Below, piece by piece: positions 10,393 to 17,966 of a DNA stretch of 64,000 nucleotides (position 1 is the stretch's first letter; the number at the start of each line of letters is the position of its first letter). The notes below the pieces were generated by a model, which was not told where the DNA came from, did no database searches, and saw nothing but the letters and a program-made list of their open reading frames with translations. The DNA comes from Bacteroides fragilis (GTDB lineage: Bacteria > Bacteroidota > Bacteroidia > Bacteroidales > DTGW01): assembly GCA_945889005.1 (NCBI GenBank), contig CAMDBI010000014.1, positions 1-64,000 of the forward strand. Direction: 5' to 3'. The position numbers were made by a program, and so were the translations under genes.

Positions 10393-10424
10393 CAAAGTAA
10401 TTGAATTAATATCAAATATTCAAA
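10393..10424 (-). promoter_or_regulatory. Probable promoter of the rpmB operon
   Basis: On the minus strand TTTG (10421-10424) is followed, after 20 bases, by TTACTTTG (10393-10400), one base from the Bacteroidota -33/-7 pattern TTTG-N19-21-TAnnTTTG. The start codon is 34 bases further downstream. Confidence 0.5.
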
Positions 10425-10455
10425 CTTTTTTTTGTTTTTTTTGAAATTCTTTGAA

Positions 10456-11733
10456 TTACTGATTGTCTTCACTCGGATTTCCCTGTAAAATAGGCTCATC
10501 TAGAATAAACTTATATAGCATATTAAATGCATTGATCGATGCTCGTGTAATATTTCGTCCACGATGATCGCCTGTATTGAACATTTTTGATTCAAGTCCT
10601 TTACTCGAAGTTACTGCAACCCAAACTGTTCCTACGGGTTTGTCGGGTGTTCCTCCATCGGGACCAGCAATACCTGAAATAGCAATAGAAAAATCGGTAT
10701 CGAATATTACTCTAATATTTTGAGCCATATCTTCGACCGTTTCGCGACTCACGGCTCCATATTTTTCGATAATATCGCGAGGTACCGAAAGTTCATTTGT
10801 TTTTATTTCGTTGGAATATGCCACTATAGATCCTTTAAAATAGGCCGAACTACCCGAACGACTGGTCAAAAGATGTGACATATAACCGCCGGTGCAACTT
10901 TCGGCAATAGATAGCGTTTTTCCCTTTTCGATCAACATTTCAGCAATAACTTGATCTATTGACTTTTCGTCCTCACTAAAAATGTAATTTTCAGCATAAG
11001 GTTTCAGGGCTTCTATTTGTTCAGCTATTTCGTCGTTGAGTTTGGCTTTGCTTTTACCTGTGGCACTTAAGCGAAGTTTAACAATTCCGGGAGAAGGCAA
11101 ATAAGCCAATTTTATGTGTGAAGGCAATTGTTTCTCCCATTCTTCAATAGCAATAGCCAACGTCGATTCAGCTATACCTGTTGTCATTATATTGCGGTGA
11201 ACGATTACAGGCAAAGTGTATTTAGCAGTAATTCGTGGCATTATGTGATATGTCATCATATTTTCCATTTCGAATGGCACACCTGGCATGGCAACAAAAA
11301 CTTTGCCATCCTTCTCGAACCACATACCGGGAGCTGTACCACACGAATTTTGGATAATAGTACAATTGTCGGCAACTATTGCTTGTTGGCGATTAAGTTC
11401 GTTCATCGAAAAGCCTCTTTGTTCAATAAGTTTTTCGATATGTTCGAAAACAGTCTGGCTAAACAAAGGTTTTGAACCAAAGAAACTATACAATGCGGGT
11501 TTTGTAATATCGTCGGAAGTTGGACCCAGTCCACCTGTTATGAACACAATGTCGGCTTTTTGTGATGCTTCAGATAATACTTCGATTATTGCTTCTAGTG
11601 TATCTCCTACCGATACTATTTGGGCAATGCTAATGCCAATTAAATTGAGTTCCTTTGCTATCCACGATGCATTGGTATTTGTAATTTGGCCAATGAGTAT
11701 TTCATCGCCAATAGAGATGATGTATGCTTTCAT
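10456..11733 (-). CDS. cinA: CinA family protein, nicotinamide-nucleotide amidohydrolase type
   Basis: A 425-residue protein with two domains. The N-terminal MoaB-like domain (SIGDEILIGQITNTNA, ITGGLGPTSDD) occurs in COG1058 proteins with ADP-ribose or related pyrophosphatase activity. The C-terminal domain (AESCTGGYMSHLLT, GIAGPDGGTPDKPVGTVW) is the PncC-type NMN deamidase that recycles nicotinamide mononucleotide to NAD. The full-length fusion is the normal CinA architecture. I start at ATG 11733 (MKAYIISIGDE), because the upstream extension does not look like the family. It lies upstream of rpmB in the same orientation, an order common in Bacteroidota. Confidence 0.92.
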   Translation of the reverse strand: MKAYIISIGDEILIGQITNTNASWIAKELNLIGISIAQIVSVGDTLEAIIEVLSEASQKADIVFITGGLGPTSDDITKPALYSFFGSKPLFSQTVFEHIEKLIEQRGFSMNELNRQQAIVADNCTIIQNSCGTAPGMWFEKDGKVFVAMPGVPFEMENMMTYHIMPRITAKYTLPVIVHRNIMTTGIAESTLAIAIEEWEKQLPSHIKLAYLPSPGIVKLRLSATGKSKAKLNDEIAEQIEALKPYAENYIFSEDEKSIDQVIAEMLIEKGKTLSIAESCTGGYMSHLLTSRSGSSAYFKGSIVAYSNEIKTNELSVPRDIIEKYGAVSRETVEDMAQNIRVIFDTDFSIAISGIAGPDGGTPDKPVGTVWVAVTSSKGLESKMFNTGDHRGRNITRASINAFNMLYKFILDEPILQGNPSEDNQ

Positions 11734-11813
11734 AATGTGTCTATTAACCAATGTACCAAAATATCAATTAAAAATGGTACATAGGTACATGGGTAAATTG
11801 TTTAATTGATTAG

Positions 11814-11886
11814 AGCGGAAAACGGGATTCGAACCCGCGACCCTCAGCTTGGGAAGCTGAAGCTCTACCAACTGAGCTACTTCCGC
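11814..11886 (-). tRNA. tRNA-Gly (anticodon CCC)
   Basis: A complete cloverleaf on the minus strand: acceptor GCGGAAG pairing with TTTCCGC, D arm GCTCAGTTGGTAGAGC, anticodon stem TCAGC/GCTGA with loop TTCCCAA (anticodon CCC), and T loop GTTCGAATC. CCA is not encoded. A MITE-like element ends 22 bases upstream of its 5' end. Confidence 0.95.
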
Positions 11887-12217
11887 GAAATAATTAGTAA
11901 TTACTAATGGGCGTCTCTAAAAACTCGATTTTTTGAGGCGGACGAATTTTTAAAACCCGGAGTTTACTACTGTAAATGTGTTACACTGAGCGACAGCTGA
12001 AGTGAGGAGTTTAAAAATAAAGTCCAACAAAGAACCCCGAAGGGCTCAGCGTAGCTAAAAAGCAGTTTTTAGAGTTGCCCTAATTACAAATGTAAAAAAT
12101 ATAGGCTACATCTTCTTCAATTCGAACAAAAATATTTTTTAAACCAAATAATAGGAATTGAGAAGATTGAAAACTACAAACACATATTCGCATTAGTCAT
12201 TAGTCATTTGTATTTAG
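11887..12217. other. Gene-free spacer with MITE-like element and repeat copies
   Basis: This spacer holds a perfect 16-base palindrome ATTAGTAATTACTAAT (11893-11908), the MITE-like element (11909-12080) and the ATTAGTCATTTGTA repeat near 12191-12220. I see no ORF of note. Confidence 0.7.
11909..12080. mobile_element. MITE-like 172-bp element with terminal inverted repeats and TAAT duplication
   Basis: Left end GGGCGTCTCTAAAAACT and right end AGTTTTTAGAGTTGCCC are inverted repeats, 15 of 17 matching. TAAT lies directly outside both ends (11905-11908 and 12081-12084), as expected for a 4-bp target-site duplication. The inside has no ORF, but it contains short GC-richer palindromic words such as GAGCGACAGCTGAAGTGAGG and CCCCGAAGGGCTCAG. 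Removing the element and one TAAT rebuilds an 18-base string found intact at 13454-13471. A mobilising transposase is not in the window. Confidence 0.75.
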
Positions 12218-12222
12218 TCATT
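12191..12222 (+). repeat. ATTAGTCATTTGTA repeat, copy 1
   Basis: Tandem ATTAGTCATTAGTCATTTGTATTTAG-like words; the 14-base core is at 12199-12212. An inverted copy of the core lies at 13464-13477 on the other side of the M48 protease gene. Confidence 0.6.
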
Positions 12223-13447
12223 TTTTTAGCGCTCTAATTCTTTGTAACAAAGTTGGATGCGAGTAATGAAAAAATACATATACTGGATGAGGTGTTATAT
12301 TGCTCAAATTGTTGACTGATAGTTTTTTCAATGCTGAAATAAGATCGTCGGCCAAACCAAACGAAGCAGCAAATGCATCGGCCTGATATTCGTTTTTACG
12401 CGAAAGAACATTCATGATCAATCCGGTAATTAACGAAATGGGACTGTATAAAATTCCAAAACTTATTAAGCCAATATGTAGCGCAGGCGCTTTGACCCCT
12501 AATGCTTCAGTAAATGCCTGTATATTGATAAATAACGACAATATGTAGAGGGTCAAACCTGTTGTAAAAACAGATATAATCATACTACTTAAAGTATGTC
12601 GTTTCTTGTAATGACCAATTTCGTGAGCCAAAACAGCAACAATTTCTTGTGGACTAAGCTGTTTTATAAGTGTATCGAATAATACGATACGCTTTTTAGA
12701 GCCTAATCCTGTAAAATAAGCATTTGCCTTGGTCGAACGTTTCGAACCATCGATCACATAAATATTTGTGAGCTTAAAACCCGATTTTTGCGAAAAGGCT
12801 TCAATGGCATCGCGCAATTCGCCATCTTCGAGAGGGGTTTGTTTGTTAAACAATGGTACTATAATATTGGAGTAAAACATGGTCATAAAAACCATGAAAA
12901 ATACGGCTATTCCCCAAAACCAAAGCCAAAAGTATGGCCCTGTTGTTTTGAAAAACCAAATAAACAATGCAAGTAAGCCTCCACCAATAATTGCGCCCAA
13001 TAACCAAGCTTTGAGCTTGTCGAAAACAAAAAGTTTGGGCGTTGTTTTATTAAATCCATATTTCTCTTCAATTACAAACGTGGCATATATATCGAAGGGA
13101 ATGCCTAAGATATCGGAGACAAAAAACAATAAACCAAAAAATATCAGAGAGATAGCAATTGTATTCTGAACCCAAGATTGAACTAATGTGTCAGCAATGG
13201 CAAATCCATTGAATAAAAGCATACCCAATACCAATACAAAACTAAATGATGCTGTAAGCATTCCAAACTTGTCGTTGGTCTTTTTATATTCTTGCTGTTT
13301 GGCATAAGTTTCTTTGTCGTATACACCTTGTAATTCGGCAGGAATATCGCTTGTCATGTATTTGGCGTTAATAAAAGACAAATATCGTTCGAGTAAAAAA
13401 TCGAAAATAACGATTGCTAGAATGATAATAAAAATTGTTTGTTCCAT
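12218..13447 (-). CDS. M48 family membrane metalloprotease, CAAX prenyl protease 1-like
   Basis: A 409-residue integral membrane zinc protease of the Ste24/M48A type. The zinc motif HEIGH lies in VAVLAHEIGHYKKRH near residue 275. A third ligand glutamate is in NEYQADAFA. The conserved segment NAYFTGLGSKKRIVLFDTLI precedes the active site. About seven hydrophobic segments surround the active site (residues 3-20, 60-85, 95-120, 150-170, 175-200, 295-310 and 335-355). In bacteria these enzymes are thought to act in membrane-protein quality control, since there is no prenylated substrate. The gene lies between fabG and tRNA-Gly and is flanked by inverted copies of an AT-rich repeat. Confidence 0.9.
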   Translation of the reverse strand: MEQTIFIIILAIVIFDFLLERYLSFINAKYMTSDIPAELQGVYDKETYAKQQEYKKTNDKFGMLTASFSFVLVLGMLLFNGFAIADTLVQSWVQNTIAISLIFFGLLFFVSDILGIPFDIYATFVIEEKYGFNKTTPKLFVFDKLKAWLLGAIIGGGLLALFIWFFKTTGPYFWLWFWGIAVFFMVFMTMFYSNIIVPLFNKQTPLEDGELRDAIEAFSQKSGFKLTNIYVIDGSKRSTKANAYFTGLGSKKRIVLFDTLIKQLSPQEIVAVLAHEIGHYKKRHTLSSMIISVFTTGLTLYILSLFINIQAFTEALGVKAPALHIGLISFGILYSPISLITGLIMNVLSRKNEYQADAFAASFGLADDLISALKKLSVNNLSNITPHPVYVFFHYSHPTLLQRIRALKK

Positions 13448-13452
13448 GGTAT

Positions 13453-13487
13453 TAATTACTAATTACAAATGACTAATTACTAATGAA
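13453..13487 (-). repeat. ATTAGTCATTTGTA repeat, copy 2 (inverted)
   Basis: The segment contains TACAAATGACTAAT at 13464-13477, the reverse complement of the core at 12199-12212. It also contains AATTACTAATTACAAATG (13454-13471), identical to the reconstructed empty site of the MITE-like element. Confidence 0.65.
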
Positions 13488-13490
13488 AAA

Positions 13491-13524
13491 AAAATCCGGT
13501 TCATTGATGAAGTCCGGATTTTTA
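13491..13524 (-). terminator. Terminator after fabG
   Basis: AAAATCCGG (13491-13499) pairs with CCGGATTTT (from 13514), with an inner TTCAT/ATGAA pairing. On the minus strand the stem is followed by T residues. It lies downstream of fabG and upstream of the M48 gene. Confidence 0.7.
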
Positions 13525-13586
13525 TATAACAATATTAAATGTATAATGTTAAAATGTTTTTATTTAACATTTGTACATTTTCAAAT

Positions 13587-14333
13587 TTACATATTCATAC
13601 CACCGCAGCAGTGAATCACTTGACCAGATACATACGACGAAAGGTCGCTGGCAAGGAATGTTGCAACGTTAGCAACATCTTCGGGAGTTCCGCCACGTTT
13701 AAGAGGAATACCTGAAATCCATTGTTCACGAACATCTTGAGGTAACTTATGTGTCATTTCGGTAATAATGAAACCCGGAGCTATAGCATTGCTGCGAATA
13801 CCGCGTGAACCTAATTCCTTTGCAATCGATTTTGTAAAACCAATCATACCTGCTTTAGATGCAGAATAGTTAGATTGTCCAGCATTGCCCGATACACCAA
13901 CTACTGAGCTCATGTTAATGATGCTACCACCCTTTTGTTTCAACATAATACCTTGAACAGCTTTGGTATAGTTGAAACACGATTTAAGGTTTACACTAAT
14001 AACGGCATCCCATTGATCTTCGGTCATACGCATTAATAATGTATCTTTTGTAATTCCGGCATTGTTTACCAAAATATCGATGGCTCCAAAATCTGTAACA
14101 ATTTTATTTACAACATCTTGCGTTTGATCAAATTTCGATGCATCAGATGCATATGCTTTAGCTTTGATACCCATCGAATTAAGTTCTTTTTCAAGAGCTT
14201 GTGTATTTTCGTCGTAAACGAGGTCAGTAATAGCAATATTGGCGCCTTCTAGAGCAAATTTTAATGCTATTGATTTACCAATTCCGCGTCCGCCGCCGGT
14301 TATAAGTGCCGTTTTTCCTTGTAACAATTTCAT
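13587..14333 (-). CDS. fabG: 3-oxoacyl-[acyl-carrier-protein] reductase
   Basis: FabG is the NADPH-dependent reductase of type II fatty-acid synthesis. The 248-residue short-chain dehydrogenase has the cofactor motif TGGGRGIG, the NNAG motif in LVNNAGITKDTLLMRM (typical of FabG rather than generic dehydrogenases) and the catalytic Ser and Tyr-x-x-x-Lys (MSSVVGVSG, NYSASKAG). The start is ATG 14333 (MKLLQGKTALITGG). A longer frame upstream has no family similarity and overlaps the promoter. It is followed by a terminator. Confidence 0.95.
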   Translation of the reverse strand: MKLLQGKTALITGGGRGIGKSIALKFALEGANIAITDLVYDENTQALEKELNSMGIKAKAYASDASKFDQTQDVVNKIVTDFGAIDILVNNAGITKDTLLMRMTEDQWDAVISVNLKSCFNYTKAVQGIMLKQKGGSIINMSSVVGVSGNAGQSNYSASKAGMIGFTKSIAKELGSRGIRSNAIAPGFIITEMTHKLPQDVREQWISGIPLKRGGTPEDVANVATFLASDLSSYVSGQVIHCCGGMNM

Positions 14334-14384
14334 AATTAAATGATTATTAATAATTATCGTAATTTTCTTCCATTTTTGGAGTTG

Positions 14385-14415
14385 CGAAGTTAAAAAAAAA
14401 AAAATTATTGCCAAA
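14385..14415 (-). promoter_or_regulatory. Probable fabG promoter
   Basis: On the minus strand TTTG (14412-14415), then 19 bases, then TAACTTCG (14385-14392), one base from TAnnTTTG. The expected start would leave a leader of roughly 45 bases before ATG 14333. Confidence 0.45.
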
Positions 14416-14422
14416 TCTATAG

Positions 14423-17400
14423 CTATTTTACCGGAGCTTTCGGAATATTGGGTAAACCCTTATATTCTTTCACTTTTTCTTTGGCAAGTTCGATGGCTTT
14501 TAGCAATTGCTCGTCTATTCCTTTGAATTCTTTCCATGGATCGTTGTTGACAACTATATCGGGGTCTACTCCCACTCCTTCTATCATCCATTCGCTTTTC
14601 TCGGCCGAGTATGAAGCAAATTCGGGTTTACGAAGATCGGTACCATCAATAAACGGCAGGGTACCAGTAATTCCAATAACTCCGCCCCAAGTTCGGGTAC
14701 CAATAACGGTGCCAATATTATGTTTTTTAAATGCATAAGCAAACAAATCTCCGTCTGAGGCTGAATATTGATCGATTAGTAAAATCTTAGCTCCCATGTG
14801 CATTTGACCAGGTACAGTTTGCTGAATATTGTAATTGCGGGCTATTCGAGAGCGAGTTACTTCTCTCATTAGCCTTTCGACAATCATAGGCGATACATTT
14901 CCTCCGCCATTGCCCCTATCGTCAATAATCAATGCTTTCTTAGTCAGTTGTGGATAAAAATATTTTACAAATTCGTTGAGTCCATCGCTTCCCATATCAG
15001 GAACATGAATATAACCCACATCGCCATTGGTTGCAGTATTTACTTTTTCAATATTACCTTTTACCCACTGGTAATAATACAAGTTCGATTCGTCCTTAAT
15101 AGTATTTATCAATACTTTTCGTGTATCTTTTTCAGATGGGGTTGTATTTACAGTAAGTTCAATCGTTTTGCTAGCTTTATTCTCCATCAATGCAAAAAGA
15201 TCGAGACTATGCTTAACTGTTTGGCCATCTATTGCAATAATAAAGTCGCCTTTCGAAACATTTACACCAATACTACGCAATGGACTACTTAGTTCATTAC
15301 TCCATGATGCTCCATCGAAAATTTCGTCAATTTGGAAATAACCCGATTCGTGTTTGCTTATCTTAGCACCCAATAAACCTAAAGCAATACGTTCGACACG
15401 AGGCTTGTCGCCTCCGCTTATATAGGCGTGCCCACAATTAAGCTCTCCTATCATTTCGCCAATAACATAGGTTAAATCGTCGCGGTGACGAACATGAGGC
15501 ACCAATACCTCGTATTTCTTACGAATGGCATCCCAATTGACCCCGTGCATATTTTCTACATAAAAAAAATCGCGCATCTGACGCCATGCTTCACTGTATA
15601 TCTGCATCCATTCCTGTTTCAAATCGGGTTTCACTTTCATGTTTGATAAATCTAAAGGATCTTTAATAGAGATTTTTGAAGATGGAAGGTCAATAATACC
15701 AAATAAAGAAGCGTCTTTGACCAACATTTTTTTATTATTGGCCGAGATACCAAATAGGATATTTCCCAGGTCTGTGTTTTCCTTTTTCTTGAGGTCGTAC
15801 CTTCCGGCCGAATAGCCTGCAGATGTTCTATTATGATAATAAACTATATCGTTGATGCAAGCCAGTTCGAAATAATACCCAGGTTTTAACGGAATAGGAA
15901 TCGTTCGTTGTTGAATTCCTTCAAAATCAATTTTGACAATTATTGAATTCTTAGTGGTGTCATTTGTTTTATCGGTAATTTGAACAATTTCATCGTTCTC
16001 GGGCGAGAAAGGTGAAGGAGTTTCTTTTTTAAGTGTTACCAAATAAATACCAGAAAGGTAATTGTATGAAATATTCCATTCGACTTCGCTGTATGTAGGA
16101 TTAAAATTACGATCGGAGGCAAAAACAATGTATTTACCATCGTTCGAAAAAGCCGGATGATACGATTCGAACATCGGATCTGAAATATCGGTATATTTCT
16201 TTTTTTCTAGGTTATAAACTGCAATAGTGGCAAAGTTATTTCCGGCATTATGTTCAAAAACAACCCATTTGCTATCGGGCGACCAATTGTAATGATCGAC
16301 CAATCCGAGTTTCGACTCATAAATATTTGTAATCTCTTTTGTTACAATATCGACGTACCTAAGACGAAGCAAACGGTCGTGCCACATGATTTTTTTACCA
16401 TCGGGCGACCATTTAATAGAAAACTTATAGGGTTCGCCATCGTTGGTGATTTGTTCGGGTTTGCCAGAGCCATCTTGCTTCATGGTATAAATTTCGAACT
16501 CGCCAGTGGCATCTGATACATACGCAATTGTTTTACCATCGGGCGACCAAGTTGCATCGCGCTCGTGTATACCCGAAGTTTGAGTTAGGTTGCGAGTGAT
16601 ACCTTTTGTGGCAGGAAGCGAAAACAAATCGCCTCTAGCGCTAAGTACAACACGCTCTCCATTTGGAGAAGCATCTCCTCCCCTAATGGTTTTCGAAGCA
16701 TCTTTCCATTCGTTGCGCGACCAAATAGCATCGTCGTTTAATACAATATTGACTTTTTCTGTTTTATGAGTAGATATTGAGTATGTATACAAAAAACCAG
16801 CATTTTCAAAAACAATATATCCGCCACCCAGAGAAGCAAATTTAACATCGTATTCCTTGAAATCGCTTATTCTTTTGGTTTGTTTTGAGGCCGTATTGTA
16901 ACAATAAATATTCATGGTACGTTCGCGATCCGACAAGTAATAAATCTCATTTTCGGTCCACATGGGCATAATGTCTTGATACTTATTGTCGGTAATATTA
17001 GTTGTTTCACCTGTAGCAATATCAACTATCCAAATATCGTCGGCCATTCCTCCCTGGTAATATTTCCAGGTACGAAATTCGCGAAACACACGATTCATTG
17101 CCATTTTTTTGCCATCGGGCGACCATGAACAAAAACCTCCTACTGAAAAAGGCAATTCTTTAGATAAGCCACCATTAACTGAAACTTGAAACAGCTGCCC
17201 TTTAAAGTCATTAAACGATTGTTTTCTGGAACGGTAGGTAATAGACTTACCATCGGGCATCCAATTCATTACAATATTGTTTGGTCCCATACGATCCGAA
17301 ATATCGTCGCGATCCAATAAGGCTGTGTGAGTTAAACGCTTAGGCTCTCCCCCATCTTTAGACATTAGATAAACTTCGGTATTTCCATCGAACTGAGCGG

Positions 17401-17638
17401 TATAAGCAACCTGTTTGCCATCGGGCGAAAAACGTGGAAACATTTCGTAACCTACATCACTGGTTAGCTTTCGGGCAATGCCACCTTTGATGGCAACAGT
17501 GTATAAATCGCCTCCGGCAGAAAATATGATTTCAGAACCATTTGTTGCCGGAAAACGCAACAAACGCGATTCATTTTCCTGTGATGATACGAACGAAAAA
17601 CTTAAAATATAAATAAGAACTAATACATACAGCTTCAT
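14423..17638 (-). CDS. Secreted tricorn-type protease (S41 family)
   Basis: A 1071-residue protein related to tricorn protease. A signal peptide (MKLYVLVLIYILSFSFVSSQ) points to the cell envelope. Two beta-propeller regions follow (about residues 25-320 and 330-660), with the repeated blade phrase WSPDGKKI or SPDGKQVAY. A tricorn C1 domain (near 680-770) comes next, then a PDZ domain (about 780-860) and the tail-specific protease core, with the nucleophile serine in YSASDGDLF (near 960) and the oxyanion region GTRTWGGVIG. Envelope homologues probably trim peptides. It lies downstream of nothing obvious and 9 bases before the longest fabG frame, so cotranscription into fabG is possible. Confidence 0.88.
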   Translation of the reverse strand: MKLYVLVLIYILSFSFVSSQENESRLLRFPATNGSEIIFSAGGDLYTVAIKGGIARKLTSDVGYEMFPRFSPDGKQVAYTAQFDGNTEVYLMSKDGGEPKRLTHTALLDRDDISDRMGPNNIVMNWMPDGKSITYRSRKQSFNDFKGQLFQVSVNGGLSKELPFSVGGFCSWSPDGKKMAMNRVFREFRTWKYYQGGMADDIWIVDIATGETTNITDNKYQDIMPMWTENEIYYLSDRERTMNIYCYNTASKQTKRISDFKEYDVKFASLGGGYIVFENAGFLYTYSISTHKTEKVNIVLNDDAIWSRNEWKDASKTIRGGDASPNGERVVLSARGDLFSLPATKGITRNLTQTSGIHERDATWSPDGKTIAYVSDATGEFEIYTMKQDGSGKPEQITNDGEPYKFSIKWSPDGKKIMWHDRLLRLRYVDIVTKEITNIYESKLGLVDHYNWSPDSKWVVFEHNAGNNFATIAVYNLEKKKYTDISDPMFESYHPAFSNDGKYIVFASDRNFNPTYSEVEWNISYNYLSGIYLVTLKKETPSPFSPENDEIVQITDKTNDTTKNSIIVKIDFEGIQQRTIPIPLKPGYYFELACINDIVYYHNRTSAGYSAGRYDLKKKENTDLGNILFGISANNKKMLVKDASLFGIIDLPSSKISIKDPLDLSNMKVKPDLKQEWMQIYSEAWRQMRDFFYVENMHGVNWDAIRKKYEVLVPHVRHRDDLTYVIGEMIGELNCGHAYISGGDKPRVERIALGLLGAKISKHESGYFQIDEIFDGASWSNELSSPLRSIGVNVSKGDFIIAIDGQTVKHSLDLFALMENKASKTIELTVNTTPSEKDTRKVLINTIKDESNLYYYQWVKGNIEKVNTATNGDVGYIHVPDMGSDGLNEFVKYFYPQLTKKALIIDDRGNGGGNVSPMIVERLMREVTRSRIARNYNIQQTVPGQMHMGAKILLIDQYSASDGDLFAYAFKKHNIGTVIGTRTWGGVIGITGTLPFIDGTDLRKPEFASYSAEKSEWMIEGVGVDPDIVVNNDPWKEFKGIDEQLLKAIELAKEKVKEYKGLPNIPKAPVK

Positions 17639-17966
17639 ATCACAAAATTTTCAATAAATAAAAGTAATAGCTTTTTATTAAAAAACATTGAGGACGACTC
17701 AAGTATTTTTTTATGAGATTTCAAAACATAATCTTAATCAATACTGTACGGTTAATATTTGCCGATGTCTGTATTTTTAATGAACAAGAATGAATTATAT
17801 TATCAATGTACTTTCAAAATACATAAATACCCCTTATTTTGAATGAGTACAAATTAATGAATATAAGCAAATGTGAGGATGAATTTGTTCAACTACAAAT
17901 AAAACTAACCAATTTTTCTATATATCTTTGTTGTCTCAAATTTATTAAAATTCTTGTATCATAATA
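17639..17966. other. Gene-free spacer between divergent protease and glycosidase genes
   Basis: An AT-rich divergent spacer of 328 bases. The only signal seen is TATCTTTG at 17923-17930, a -7 box match for the plus-strand gene at 17967, without a correctly spaced TTTG. No ORF or RNA gene is apparent. Confidence 0.5.

Noticed and set aside
11909-12080. A small RNA or coding gene in the spacer upstream of tRNA-Gly
   Set aside because: The terminal inverted repeats, TAAT duplications and rebuilt empty site explain it better as a MITE-like insertion; no ORF is present.
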